Origin: an uncultured beta proteobacterium
GTDB taxonomy: Bacteria; Pseudomonadota; Gammaproteobacteria; Burkholderiales; Burkholderiaceae
Reading direction: 5' to 3'
Assembly (NCBI GenBank): GCA_903867305.1
Contig: CAIPQU010000045.1
Location: 89,723-153,722, forward strand
DNA length: 64,000 bases
The position numbers and the translations under genes are program-made. Numbering within the stretch: position 1 is the stretch's first letter; each line of letters begins with the position of its first letter. The notes beneath the pieces are model-generated. The model worked only from the letters and a program-made list of their open reading frames with translations. It made no database searches and was not told the DNA's origin. Below are positions 44,049-52,102 of the stretch, one piece after another.

Positions 44049-44105
44049 AGGGCTGCGCTGAATCAAGAGAAGTCCTATACAATTTGTCTAATTAACCTTG
44101 AACTT

Positions 44106-45017
44106 ATGCCCCAATCCGACTTATCCAGAATTCCGCCTCAATGGCCCAATAGAACATTTAGTCAATCCCTGAAGATTGGAAATCTGGACTGGCATTTTCA
44201 ATTAAGCGTTCATAAGGACCGTAAGGCGCCAACGATTCTCTTGATTCATGGCACAGGCTCATCTGCACACTCCTGGAGTGAAATCTTTGAACCGCTAGCG
44301 AAAAACTATACTGTCATCGCCGTTGACCTGCCCGGACATGGCTTTACGAAGGGGGCTAAAAAAACACAACTACATATCGATGACATCGCTAAAAATTTAA
44401 AAGACTTACTCTTTGCACTGAAAATTAACGTTCCTGATGTCATGATTGGTCACTCTGCGGGATCCAATTGTACGTTGGCGCTTAGCCTGATTCTGGAAAA
44501 ACCACCACAAGCCATTATCGGACTCAACCCTTCTTTTGTTCCCCCTCCCAGTCTGTATAACTATTTCCTAGGGCCACTAATTAACCCGATTGCCACCTCT
44601 GGTTTAATGGCGAGTTTTTTAGCTAGTAGCATCCCTTATATGGGGATGATCGATAAACTACTGGATTCAACAAACTCTGTCTTAAGTACGAAACAAAGAG
44701 AACCTTATAACCTCCTCTTTAAAGAGCATAGCCATATCTATGGATCGATGAACTTTATGGCAGCATCGAACATCCCCGAACTTTTAAAAAATAGCTCACG
44801 TCTAAAAACGTTTTTTACTTTTTTAGTCGCCGCTCAAGACCCTTGGGTGCCGCAAAGCTCTTTACTCCCTATCATGCATCAGTACTTTCCAACGGCAACT
44901 GTCAAGATTGAAGAAGGTGGACACCTGTTTCATGAGGTTAATCCAAAACGTACACTAGAAATTATTCAAGAAGCACTCCTACAAGTAAAAAGTTTGAACC
45001 ATCCAGAAAATGCTTAA
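44106..45017 (+). CDS. bchO: Alpha/beta hydrolase BchO
   Basis: A 303-residue alpha/beta-fold hydrolase with GHSAGSN at the nucleophile elbow, oxyanion region LIHGTGSSAHSW and a C-terminal GGHLFHE His. This pattern and the opening PPQWPNRTFSQSLKIGNLDWHFQ match BchO, the conserved but unexplained partner of Mg chelatase genes (often bchIDO). Here it is separated from bchID and instead overlaps ccmA by eight bases, forming a bchO-ccm operon. Confidence 0.88.
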   Translation: MPQSDLSRIPPQWPNRTFSQSLKIGNLDWHFQLSVHKDRKAPTILLIHGTGSSAHSWSEIFEPLAKNYTVIAVDLPGHGFTKGAKKTQLHIDDIAKNLKDLLFALKINVPDVMIGHSAGSNCTLALSLILEKPPQAIIGLNPSFVPPPSLYNYFLGPLINPIATSGLMASFLASSIPYMGMIDKLLDSTNSVLSTKQREPYNLLFKEHSHIYGSMNFMAASNIPELLKNSSRLKTFFTFLVAAQDPWVPQSSLLPIMHQYFPTATVKIEEGGHLFHEVNPKRTLEIIQEALLQVKSLNHPENA

Positions 45018-45642
45018 TACCCATGAAATTTCATGTAAGCGTGGCAGTCACCTATTGTGGGAAAACTTACATCTCAAAGTTTTGCCGGGTGAAGTGTTAT
45101 TTGTTAAGGGAGAAAACGGCACAGGAAAATCCTCCTTATTGAGAATGCTCGCTGGTCTTCTGTTGCCCTATGAGGGATCAATTTCTTGGAATGATCTCGA
45201 TATTCACCAACATCGTTATGAGTATCACGGGCAGTTGCTCTATATTGGCCATCAAGTGGCCCTCAAACCAGAGCTTAACGCCATTGAAAATTTATCTTCA
45301 TTGCTACTATTACAAGGCAACAATCCAAGTCTTACAGAAATCAAACACGCTTTAGAAAAATGGTTGATTTTGGGTAATACCATCCACTTACCAACCAAAC
45401 AACTCTCGCAAGGTCAAAAACAACGCGTAGCTTTGGCACAATTAACACTCTCTTCCCGTGCATTATGGATATTAGATGAGCCATTCAATGGCCTTGATGC
45501 GCAAGGCGCCAACATCCTCAAAGAACATTTGGTGCAACACCACGCGGCTCAAAAAATGACCATCATTACCAGTCACTTACACGATAATTTGCAATCCATG
45601 TTGCCATCATTGCTGGCACAAGAAAAAATATTAGCACTTTAA
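45010..45642 (+). CDS. ccmA: Cytochrome c maturation ABC transporter ATPase CcmA
   Basis: ATPase of CcmABCD, which releases holo-CcmE. 210 residues. Walker A GENGTGKSS, ABC signature LSQGQKQRVALAQL and Walker B ALWILDEPFNGLD are intact. It overlaps bchO by eight bases and precedes ccmB by two. It opens a complete System I cytochrome c maturation set. Confidence 0.95.
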   Translation: MLNTHEISCKRGSHLLWENLHLKVLPGEVLFVKGENGTGKSSLLRMLAGLLLPYEGSISWNDLDIHQHRYEYHGQLLYIGHQVALKPELNAIENLSSLLLLQGNNPSLTEIKHALEKWLILGNTIHLPTKQLSQGQKQRVALAQLTLSSRALWILDEPFNGLDAQGANILKEHLVQHHAAQKMTIITSHLHDNLQSMLPSLLAQEKILAL

Positions 45643-45644
45643 TC

Positions 45645-46328
45645 ATGGAAAAAGCTTCTACTTTTCTGATCCTTAAATCCATTTATCTCAGGGATATATC
45701 TTTAGCAATTAAACGTCAATCAGATACGACTGGTGCCATCTTTTTCTTTGCCTTGGTGGTGAGCTTATTTCCTTTAGCCATCGGTCCAGAGATGAAACTT
45801 CTGCAACAAATCGCCGCAGGTATCATTTGGGTCAGTGCTTTGCTATCGGTCATGCTTTCTTTAAGTCGATTATTTAATGATGATTATCAAGATGGCGTTT
45901 TAGAGCAGTTGGCCTTAAGTGTTTGCCCTCTTGAATTAATTGCTCTAGCCAAAATTCTGGCCCATTGGTCCTACACTGGTCTGATTCTATTATTGCTTTC
46001 CCCAATTCTGGCGTTGCAATTTAATCTTCCTTGGCCAGCCATCAAGATACTCATGATCACTTTACTGATCGGTACGCCTATTTTAAGTTTAATCGGGTCC
46101 ATTGGAGCTGCCCTAACAATCGGTCTTAAAAGTTCTGGCGCGCTGATCTCACTATTGATCCTACCTCTGCTCATACCCGTATTGATCTTAGGTACATTAG
46201 CCGTTGATGCAGCGGCATCAAACCTGCCTTTTTCGGTATACTTATACATCTTGTTATCACTAGCTGCTTTGGCAAGTTTTTTTGCTCCATTAGCTTGTGC
46301 TGCGGGTCTGCGAATTGCATTGGATTAA
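45645..46328 (+). CDS. ccmB: Heme exporter membrane subunit CcmB
   Basis: A 227-residue protein with six hydrophobic helices and the CcmB stretches FFALVVSLFPLAIGPE and DDYQDGVLEQL. With CcmA and CcmC it forms the complex that loads and releases heme on CcmE. It follows ccmA closely and is 14 bases before ccmC. Confidence 0.95.
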   Translation: MEKASTFLILKSIYLRDISLAIKRQSDTTGAIFFFALVVSLFPLAIGPEMKLLQQIAAGIIWVSALLSVMLSLSRLFNDDYQDGVLEQLALSVCPLELIALAKILAHWSYTGLILLLLSPILALQFNLPWPAIKILMITLLIGTPILSLIGSIGAALTIGLKSSGALISLLILPLLIPVLILGTLAVDAAASNLPFSVYLYILLSLAALASFFAPLACAAGLRIALD

Positions 46329-46342
46329 AACAAAAATAAATC

Positions 46343-47128
46343 ATGACGGATACCCAAACAACATTGTCAAAAGAAACCTCAAAAACCTTGAATTGGTTTT
46401 TATTTTCGGCTCCCAGTCGTTTTTATTTTTTAGCTAAAAAGCTCATCCCGATTTTTTGGACCCTCGCGATCATTCTTGGAGTTACTGGGCTCGCTCTTGG
46501 ACTTCTCTATGCACCAACCGATGCTGTCCAAGGTGACTCATATCGGATTATTTTTATTCATGTGCCATCAGCTTGGATGTCAATGGTGCTGTATGTGGCA
46601 ATGGCTTTTTGGGGAGCGATCGGTCTGATTTTTAATGCGCGACTTGCCTATCGACTGTCGAACTCAATTGCCTTAACAGGAGCCATCATGACCTTCATTG
46701 CATTGTGGACTGGTGCGCTTTGGGGAAAGCCAACTTGGGGCACATGGTGGGTTTGGGATGCCCGTTTAACCTCTGAACTCATTTTGTTATTTTTATATAT
46801 TGGTTATTTAAGTTTGTATAACGCAATCGATGACCAGCGCAAAGCACTGAAAGCATCATCCTTGTTAGCTCTGATTGGTGTGGTGAATGTGCCGATTATT
46901 TATTTTTCGGTAAAGTGGTGGAATACGCTTCATCAAGGCGCGAGTATTACTGCCACAAAAACCAGCATGGATCCTTCGATGCTGCTTGCGATGCTGATCA
47001 TGACCTTTGCCTTTTGGGCATATGCCTTTGCCGTGATCTTTACGAGAGCGAATCTGAAGACCTTACAAGAAGAATCTCATACCGATTGGGTAAGGAATGA
47101 ACTGAAACAATTAGGAGTTGCATCATGA
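46343..47128 (+). CDS. ccmC: Heme-handling membrane protein CcmC
   Basis: A 261-residue, six-helix protein of the heme-handling family. The tryptophan-rich motif WGKPTWGTWWVWDARLTSELILLFLYIGY is present, with flanking periplasmic His (IFIHVPSAWMS and WWNTLHQG). It presents heme to CcmE. It overlaps ccmD by four bases. Confidence 0.95.
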   Translation: MTDTQTTLSKETSKTLNWFLFSAPSRFYFLAKKLIPIFWTLAIILGVTGLALGLLYAPTDAVQGDSYRIIFIHVPSAWMSMVLYVAMAFWGAIGLIFNARLAYRLSNSIALTGAIMTFIALWTGALWGKPTWGTWWVWDARLTSELILLFLYIGYLSLYNAIDDQRKALKASSLLALIGVVNVPIIYFSVKWWNTLHQGASITATKTSMDPSMLLAMLIMTFAFWAYAFAVIFTRANLKTLQEESHTDWVRNELKQLGVAS

Positions 47129-47280
47129 TCTGGAACTCTTTATCAGATTTTATCGCCATGAATGGCTATGGCTCCTATGTCTGGGGTTCTTTTGGTGTGA
47201 CCTTTGTTCTCTTTGTGATGGAGTATCAGAGTCTGCGTCTAGCAAGAAAAAAGATAATGCGTGCACAGGGTAGCTTATGA
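47125..47280 (+). CDS. ccmD: CcmD
   Basis: A 51-residue single-helix protein. Position, size and the NGYGSYVWGSFGVTF pattern with a following basic tail identify it as CcmD, which helps release holo-CcmE from CcmABC. It overlaps ccmC and ccmE by four bases each (ATGA). Confidence 0.9.
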   Translation: MIWNSLSDFIAMNGYGSYVWGSFGVTFVLFVMEYQSLRLARKKIMRAQGSL

Positions 47281-47744
47281 CACCTCGTCAACGTCGTACG
47301 TACTTTATCCTCGCTGCACTGGTCACCATTAGTGTTGCCACTTTTTTTATTTTGCGGGCATTTAATGAAAATTTAGTGTTCTTTTATACACCGAGTCAAA
47401 TTGCCTCTAAGGAAGCCCCCCTCAATAAGAATTTCCGAATCGGTGGAATGGTCTTGGAAAAAAGTCTGCGTCGTGAGCCTGGTGGTTTACAAGTGGAATT
47501 TGTGGTGACCGATATGGTGAAATCTGTTCCAGTTCAATTTAATGGGATCCTACCTGATCTTTTTAAAGAAGGTAAGGGTGTTGTTGCACAAGGTCAATTA
47601 AATGAACAAGGTGTTTTTATTGCATCTCAAGTGCTAGCGAAACACGATGAAAACTATATGCCCCCTGAAGCAAAAAGCGCGCTTGATGCTGCAAAAAATA
47701 ATCAAAACGCCATCTCTAAAACCCTGATCAATAGCGATAAATAA
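47277..47744 (+). CDS. ccmE: Periplasmic heme chaperone CcmE
   Basis: A 155-residue protein with an N-terminal signal anchor and an OB-fold. The heme-binding His lies in VLAKHDENYMPPEA (about 121), matching the HxxxY motif. GGMVLEKSLRR and GILPDLFKEGKGVVAQG are typical. Its stop overlaps the ccmF start by one base. Confidence 0.96.
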   Translation: MTPRQRRTYFILAALVTISVATFFILRAFNENLVFFYTPSQIASKEAPLNKNFRIGGMVLEKSLRREPGGLQVEFVVTDMVKSVPVQFNGILPDLFKEGKGVVAQGQLNEQGVFIASQVLAKHDENYMPPEAKSALDAAKNNQNAISKTLINSDK

Positions 47745-49699
47745 TGATTCCTGAAATTGGCCACATCGCCTTAATCACTGCGTTCGTGATTGCTCTTATA
47801 CAATGCGTCTTCCCTCTTTGGGGAGCCCATACTCAAAGGTCTCAATGGATGTCGCTTGCTAGGCCAGCAGCCTATGCTCAATGCTTCATGATTTTGATTG
47901 CGTTTGCTTGTTTAATCACTTCTTTTATGAATAGTGATTTTTCTGTTCTAAATGTTGCGGAAAACTCCAATGCTTCTCTTCCATTGATTTATCGTATCTG
48001 TGCCTCTTGGGGAAGTCATGAGGGATCAATCTTGCTATGGTCATTGATGCTCGGGGCGTGGAGTTGTGCCGTCGCGCGTTTTTCGAAACATTTACCAGAA
48101 GTGATTCTGTCACGCACACTAGGAGTGATGGGTTTTATTAGTGCGGGAACTTTACTGTTCACAATCGCGACTTCTAATCCCTTTCTTCGCCTAGTCCCCG
48201 CCGCGATGAATGGTCGTGATCTTAATCCGCTCTTGCAAGATCCAGGCATGATTATCCATCCACCAATGCTTTACATGGGATATGTTGGAACTTCTGTCGT
48301 CTTTTCTTTAGCAATCGCTGCTCTTTTATCAGGTAAGCTCGATACTGCTTGGGCGCGCTGGTCACGCCCTTGGATTACGATGGCGTGGTGTTTTTTAACG
48401 ATGGGAATTGCATTGGGAAGTGCTTGGGCATATTACGAATTAGGTTGGGGTGGTTGGTGGTTTTGGGACCCTGTAGAAAATGCTTCATTTATGCCTTGGC
48501 TCTTAGGTACCGCCCTGATCCACTCTTTAGCAGTCACCGAGAAAAGGGGTGGTTTTAAGATGTGGACTGCATTACTTGCCATCCTGACATTTTCATTATC
48601 TTTACTTGGTACATTTTTAGTTCGCTCTGGTGTCATTACCTCAGTGCATGCTTTCGCAACTGATCCAACCCGTGGTATTTTTATTCTGATATTTTTGGCG
48701 ATCTTAATTGGTGGATCATTAACGCTGTTTGCCCTCAAAGCCCCAAAAGCTTCCACTGGCGAATCGTTTGATACCGTGTCAAAAGATTCAATGCTACTGG
48801 CGAATAATATTTTGTTATTAGTGGCGGCTTTCGCAGTCTTACTTGGCACGCTATACCCACTCATTTTAGACGCTTTATCCATGGGTAAACTATCTGTTGG
48901 TAAACCCTATTTTGATGCGGTCTTCATCCCACTCATGACACCTGCTCTGTTTTTAATGGGGGTTGGGCCTATTACGAAGTGGCGCTCCGCAAAGCCGATT
49001 GATCTTGTGATGCAATTGCGCTGGGCCTTAGGCATTGCTGCTGTCTCAGCCATGATTGCGCCATTTCTGGTTCGGTCTTGGTCACCGATGATTGGCTTTG
49101 GTCTCCTCATCTCTGTGTGGATTGCGGTTTCAACGCTGCAAAATTTAGTGGTACGACTGGGTATGCATCCCCAAGGAATAGGGAATGGATTACGCATGCA
49201 AAATGCGAGTTATTTTGGTATGTTAACTGCACATATTGGTGTGGCTGTATTTGTGTTCGGTGTGACCATGGTGACCGGCTTTGAGGAAGAAAAAGACTTA
49301 CGAATGCAAGCCGGTAATACCAGCACTCTAGCTGGATATGAACTGCGTTTTGATGGTGTCAAACAAACCCAAGGAAGTAACTATACGGCAGCCCAAGGAC
49401 AAATCACTGTTAGTAAAAATGGACAAGTCTTAGATATCATGCAACCGGAAAAAAGGAAATATTATTCGAGTGAGATGCTCATGACCGAGGCAGCCATTTT
49501 CTCCAAAATTAGCGGTGATCTCTATGTCTCCATGGCTGAACCAATTAGCGCTACTGAATGGGGAATCAAAGTCCAATATAAACCTTTCGTCACATGGATT
49601 TGGGGTGGTGCATTTTTAATCGCCCTCGGGGGATTCATTGCTATCATCGATAAAAAATATCGCTTTAAACCGCTAAGCTTAGTCAAGGTGAATGCATGA
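47744..49699 (+). CDS. ccmF: Cytochrome c heme lyase subunit CcmF
   Basis: A 651-residue multi-helix membrane protein that ligates heme to apocytochrome c with CcmH and CcmI. Visible are the Trp motif GWGGWWFWDPVENASFMPWLLGTALIHS, SWGSHEGSILLW and FLVRSGVITSVHAFATDPTRG. It overlaps ccmG by four bases. Confidence 0.96.
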   Translation: MIPEIGHIALITAFVIALIQCVFPLWGAHTQRSQWMSLARPAAYAQCFMILIAFACLITSFMNSDFSVLNVAENSNASLPLIYRICASWGSHEGSILLWSLMLGAWSCAVARFSKHLPEVILSRTLGVMGFISAGTLLFTIATSNPFLRLVPAAMNGRDLNPLLQDPGMIIHPPMLYMGYVGTSVVFSLAIAALLSGKLDTAWARWSRPWITMAWCFLTMGIALGSAWAYYELGWGGWWFWDPVENASFMPWLLGTALIHSLAVTEKRGGFKMWTALLAILTFSLSLLGTFLVRSGVITSVHAFATDPTRGIFILIFLAILIGGSLTLFALKAPKASTGESFDTVSKDSMLLANNILLLVAAFAVLLGTLYPLILDALSMGKLSVGKPYFDAVFIPLMTPALFLMGVGPITKWRSAKPIDLVMQLRWALGIAAVSAMIAPFLVRSWSPMIGFGLLISVWIAVSTLQNLVVRLGMHPQGIGNGLRMQNASYFGMLTAHIGVAVFVFGVTMVTGFEEEKDLRMQAGNTSTLAGYELRFDGVKQTQGSNYTAAQGQITVSKNGQVLDIMQPEKRKYYSSEMLMTEAAIFSKISGDLYVSMAEPISATEWGIKVQYKPFVTWIWGGAFLIALGGFIAIIDKKYRFKPLSLVKVNA

Positions 49700-50223
49700 A
49701 GCGTTTTTTACCACTAATCATCTTTGTAGGTTTATGCATATTTTTAGTAATCGGCCTCAAACTCAATCCAAAAGAAATCCCCTCTCCTTTTGTAGGTAAG
49801 TCAGCGCCAGATTTTCAGTTACCCATACTAAATGAGTCTAAAAAACAGTTTGTTCCTGCAGACATGAAAGGACAAGTTTGGTTGCTCAATGTTTGGGCTT
49901 CTTGGTGCGTATCCTGCCGTGAAGAACACCCACTCTTAAATGATTTGGCAAAAAAAAATGTACTGCCAATCATTGGCTTAAATTACAAGGATAAGGATGG
50001 CCCTGCAACAGAGTGGCTAACCAATATGGGCGACCCTTATCAATTATCTGTGGTCGATGCGCAAGGCCAAGTAGGTATCAATTATGGCGTTTATGGAGTT
50101 CCTGAATCTTTCTTAATCGATCAAAAAGGGACGATTGTGCATAAGTTCATTGGCCCTCTCACCATCAGTTCCATCAAGGATGAATTGATTCCGATGGTGA
50201 ATAAATTAAAGTTGGCACCATAA
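49696..50223 (+). CDS. ccmG: Thiol:disulfide oxidoreductase CcmG/DsbE
   Basis: A 175-residue membrane-anchored thioredoxin-like protein. The signal anchor spans about 5-22; the active site is WASWCVSCREEHP. It keeps apocytochrome cysteines reduced for heme attachment. The active-site dipeptide is Val-Ser rather than the more common Pro-Thr. Confidence 0.95.
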   Translation: MKRFLPLIIFVGLCIFLVIGLKLNPKEIPSPFVGKSAPDFQLPILNESKKQFVPADMKGQVWLLNVWASWCVSCREEHPLLNDLAKKNVLPIIGLNYKDKDGPATEWLTNMGDPYQLSVVDAQGQVGINYGVYGVPESFLIDQKGTIVHKFIGPLTISSIKDELIPMVNKLKLAP

Positions 50224-50225
50224 TC

Positions 50226-50726
50226 ATGTTGAGCAAATCATCATGTTGGTTAAAGTTACTAAGTCATTTGATAGCTGTCATGATCATGGGTTTGACAAAT
50301 GTTGTTTGGGCCGATGATGCCCAATCTCTTACGCAAAATCCTGAGCTCGAAGCAAAGGTCATGAATATCGCAACAGAATTGCGTTGCCTCGTTTGCCAAA
50401 ATGAAACAATCGCCGGTTCCCATGCGGATCTTGCAATCGATTTACGTAATCAAATTCGCGTTCAACTCACGCAAGGTAAATCTAAACAAGAAATCATTGA
50501 TTATATGGTCGCTAGGTACGGTGACTTTGTGTTGTATAACCCACCCTTGAAATCAAATACACTTTTTTTGTGGTTAGGTCCCTTTGCGCTTCTCATCATT
50601 GGATTTATTCTTTTATTCAAACACATCCGCCGTGAAAAACAAGCTTCGCTCACAATCCCATCTTCTAAGGAAGATCTCGAGCGAGCCAGAACATTATTGA
50701 ATACCCCTCAGAAAGACTTGAAATGA
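50226..50726 (+). CDS. ccmH: Cytochrome c maturation protein CcmH (N-terminal type)
   Basis: A 166-residue protein with a cleavable signal peptide ending near WADDAQS, the redox motif LRCLVCQNETIAGSHADLAIDLR and one C-terminal helix (about 112-133). It reduces apocytochrome c with CcmG. The TPR part is a separate gene, ccmI. It overlaps ccmI by four bases. Confidence 0.95.
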   Translation: MLSKSSCWLKLLSHLIAVMIMGLTNVVWADDAQSLTQNPELEAKVMNIATELRCLVCQNETIAGSHADLAIDLRNQIRVQLTQGKSKQEIIDYMVARYGDFVLYNPPLKSNTLFLWLGPFALLIIGFILLFKHIRREKQASLTIPSSKEDLERARTLLNTPQKDLK

Positions 50727-51931
50727 GCTTATTTATTGTAATTTCAGTACTTTTAATTGGCTTAGCGGTGCTGATGGTGAGCTGGCCTATTCTGCGCGCA
50801 AAAAATACCTCCACCGAAGAATCCTCCGAAACAAATCTTCAGATTTTGCGTGAACAATTACAGTCTCTCGAGCTCGAATTACAAGCAGGCCAAATCAATC
50901 AAGAGCAATTTGAATTTCAGAAATCAGAGATTGAAAAAAGAACCGTTGAAGAAGTATTAAACGCTCCAAAAACATCTCCCAAGAATCAACCGTACGATAA
51001 AAAACTTGCTTTTGTTTTTGTCATTGGGATGCCACTTACCATCTTAGGGCTGTATTTTCTGCTAGGTAATCCAGCGGCAATTGATGTGGCTCAAGATCCT
51101 CAAGCAAAACAAATACAGGAAATGGTGACGCAGCTTGAGCAAAAACTCAAACAAGATCCCAATAATGCTAGTGGTTGGATGTTCTTAGGACGTTCATATG
51201 CTGTGATGAACCGAATCCCGGAAGCAAAGATGGCTTATCAAAAAGCCATTGCTCTTGAACCACAAAACGCTGATTTATTAGCAGATCTTGCAGACTTAGT
51301 CTCTTTTCAGAATAAAAATATTAATGCTGAGGCCATGCAATATATTGGTCAAGCTCTTAAAATCAACCCTAAAAATGTTAAAGCTTTAGCCCTGCGAGGC
51401 TCTGCATATTTCGATCAAAAAAATTATCCTTTAGCGATACAAGATTGGACATCGGCTATCAAAGGCTTAGGTCCTCAGGATCAAGAGTTTGCAAGGGGGC
51501 TGCAAGCTAGTATTGAGGATGCAAAACAACAAATAGAATTCGCTAAATCCGATAAGTCGCCTAAATCAGGTAAATCAATGAGTTCTGCGAGTCAAATCTC
51601 TGGAAAAGTCAGTGTCTTGGCAGAACTGGCTAACAAGATTTCACCAGAGGATATTGTTTTTATCTACGCACGTGCTGAAAATGGTCCTAGAATGCCCGTG
51701 GCGATTATGCGTTTAAAAGCCGCGGAATTACCCCGCGACTTTGAGTTAAATGATACGCAAGCCATGTCTGCTGAGATGTCTTTATCGAAATTTACAGAAT
51801 TTACCGTATTTGCTCGAATTTCTAAAAGTGGCAATGCGATGCCACAATCAGGAGATCTGATCGGCCAATTAGAACATGTTAAATTAGGAACCAAGCAGCT
51901 GCAATTAGTGATTAAAAGTGTGCAGCCTTAA
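50723..51931 (+). CDS. ccmI: Cytochrome c maturation protein CcmI (CycH)
   Basis: A 402-residue protein with two helices (about 2-20 and 95-113) and TPR repeats from about 120 to 250 (GWMFLGRSYAVMNRIPEAKMAYQKAIALEP is one unit). A C-terminal periplasmic CycH-type domain follows a Ser/Lys-rich linker at about 275-290. It chaperones apocytochrome c. It is 18 bases upstream of the 50-codon ORF. Confidence 0.94.
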   Translation: MSLFIVISVLLIGLAVLMVSWPILRAKNTSTEESSETNLQILREQLQSLELELQAGQINQEQFEFQKSEIEKRTVEEVLNAPKTSPKNQPYDKKLAFVFVIGMPLTILGLYFLLGNPAAIDVAQDPQAKQIQEMVTQLEQKLKQDPNNASGWMFLGRSYAVMNRIPEAKMAYQKAIALEPQNADLLADLADLVSFQNKNINAEAMQYIGQALKINPKNVKALALRGSAYFDQKNYPLAIQDWTSAIKGLGPQDQEFARGLQASIEDAKQQIEFAKSDKSPKSGKSMSSASQISGKVSVLAELANKISPEDIVFIYARAENGPRMPVAIMRLKAAELPRDFELNDTQAMSAEMSLSKFTEFTVFARISKSGNAMPQSGDLIGQLEHVKLGTKQLQLVIKSVQP

Positions 51932-51949
51932 TTCAAGGAGACCTTGTCA

Positions 51950-52102
51950 ATGAACAACTACATTCTATATAGTATTTGCGGTGTTGTTTTAGTTTTCGGC
52001 CTAGTGATGTTTGCTCGTGCCTACCATTATGGCCAAGAATCGCTTGGTCGAATCGGCAAATCAGAAACTGATCAAAAAGATGATCAAAGCTTAGCTCAAT
52101 AA
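51950..52102 (+). CDS. Uncharacterised 50-residue single-helix protein after ccmI
   Basis: I do not recognise the family. AAGGAG lies nine bases before the ATG. The peptide has one membrane helix (about 4-22) followed by ARAYHYGQESLG and a polar, acidic tail. It is the last gene of the bchO-ccm run and overlaps the 3' end of convergent bchD by 12 bases. A CcmD-like accessory peptide is one possibility; a random ORF is the alternative. Confidence 0.65.
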   Translation: MNNYILYSICGVVLVFGLVMFARAYHYGQESLGRIGKSETDQKDDQSLAQ

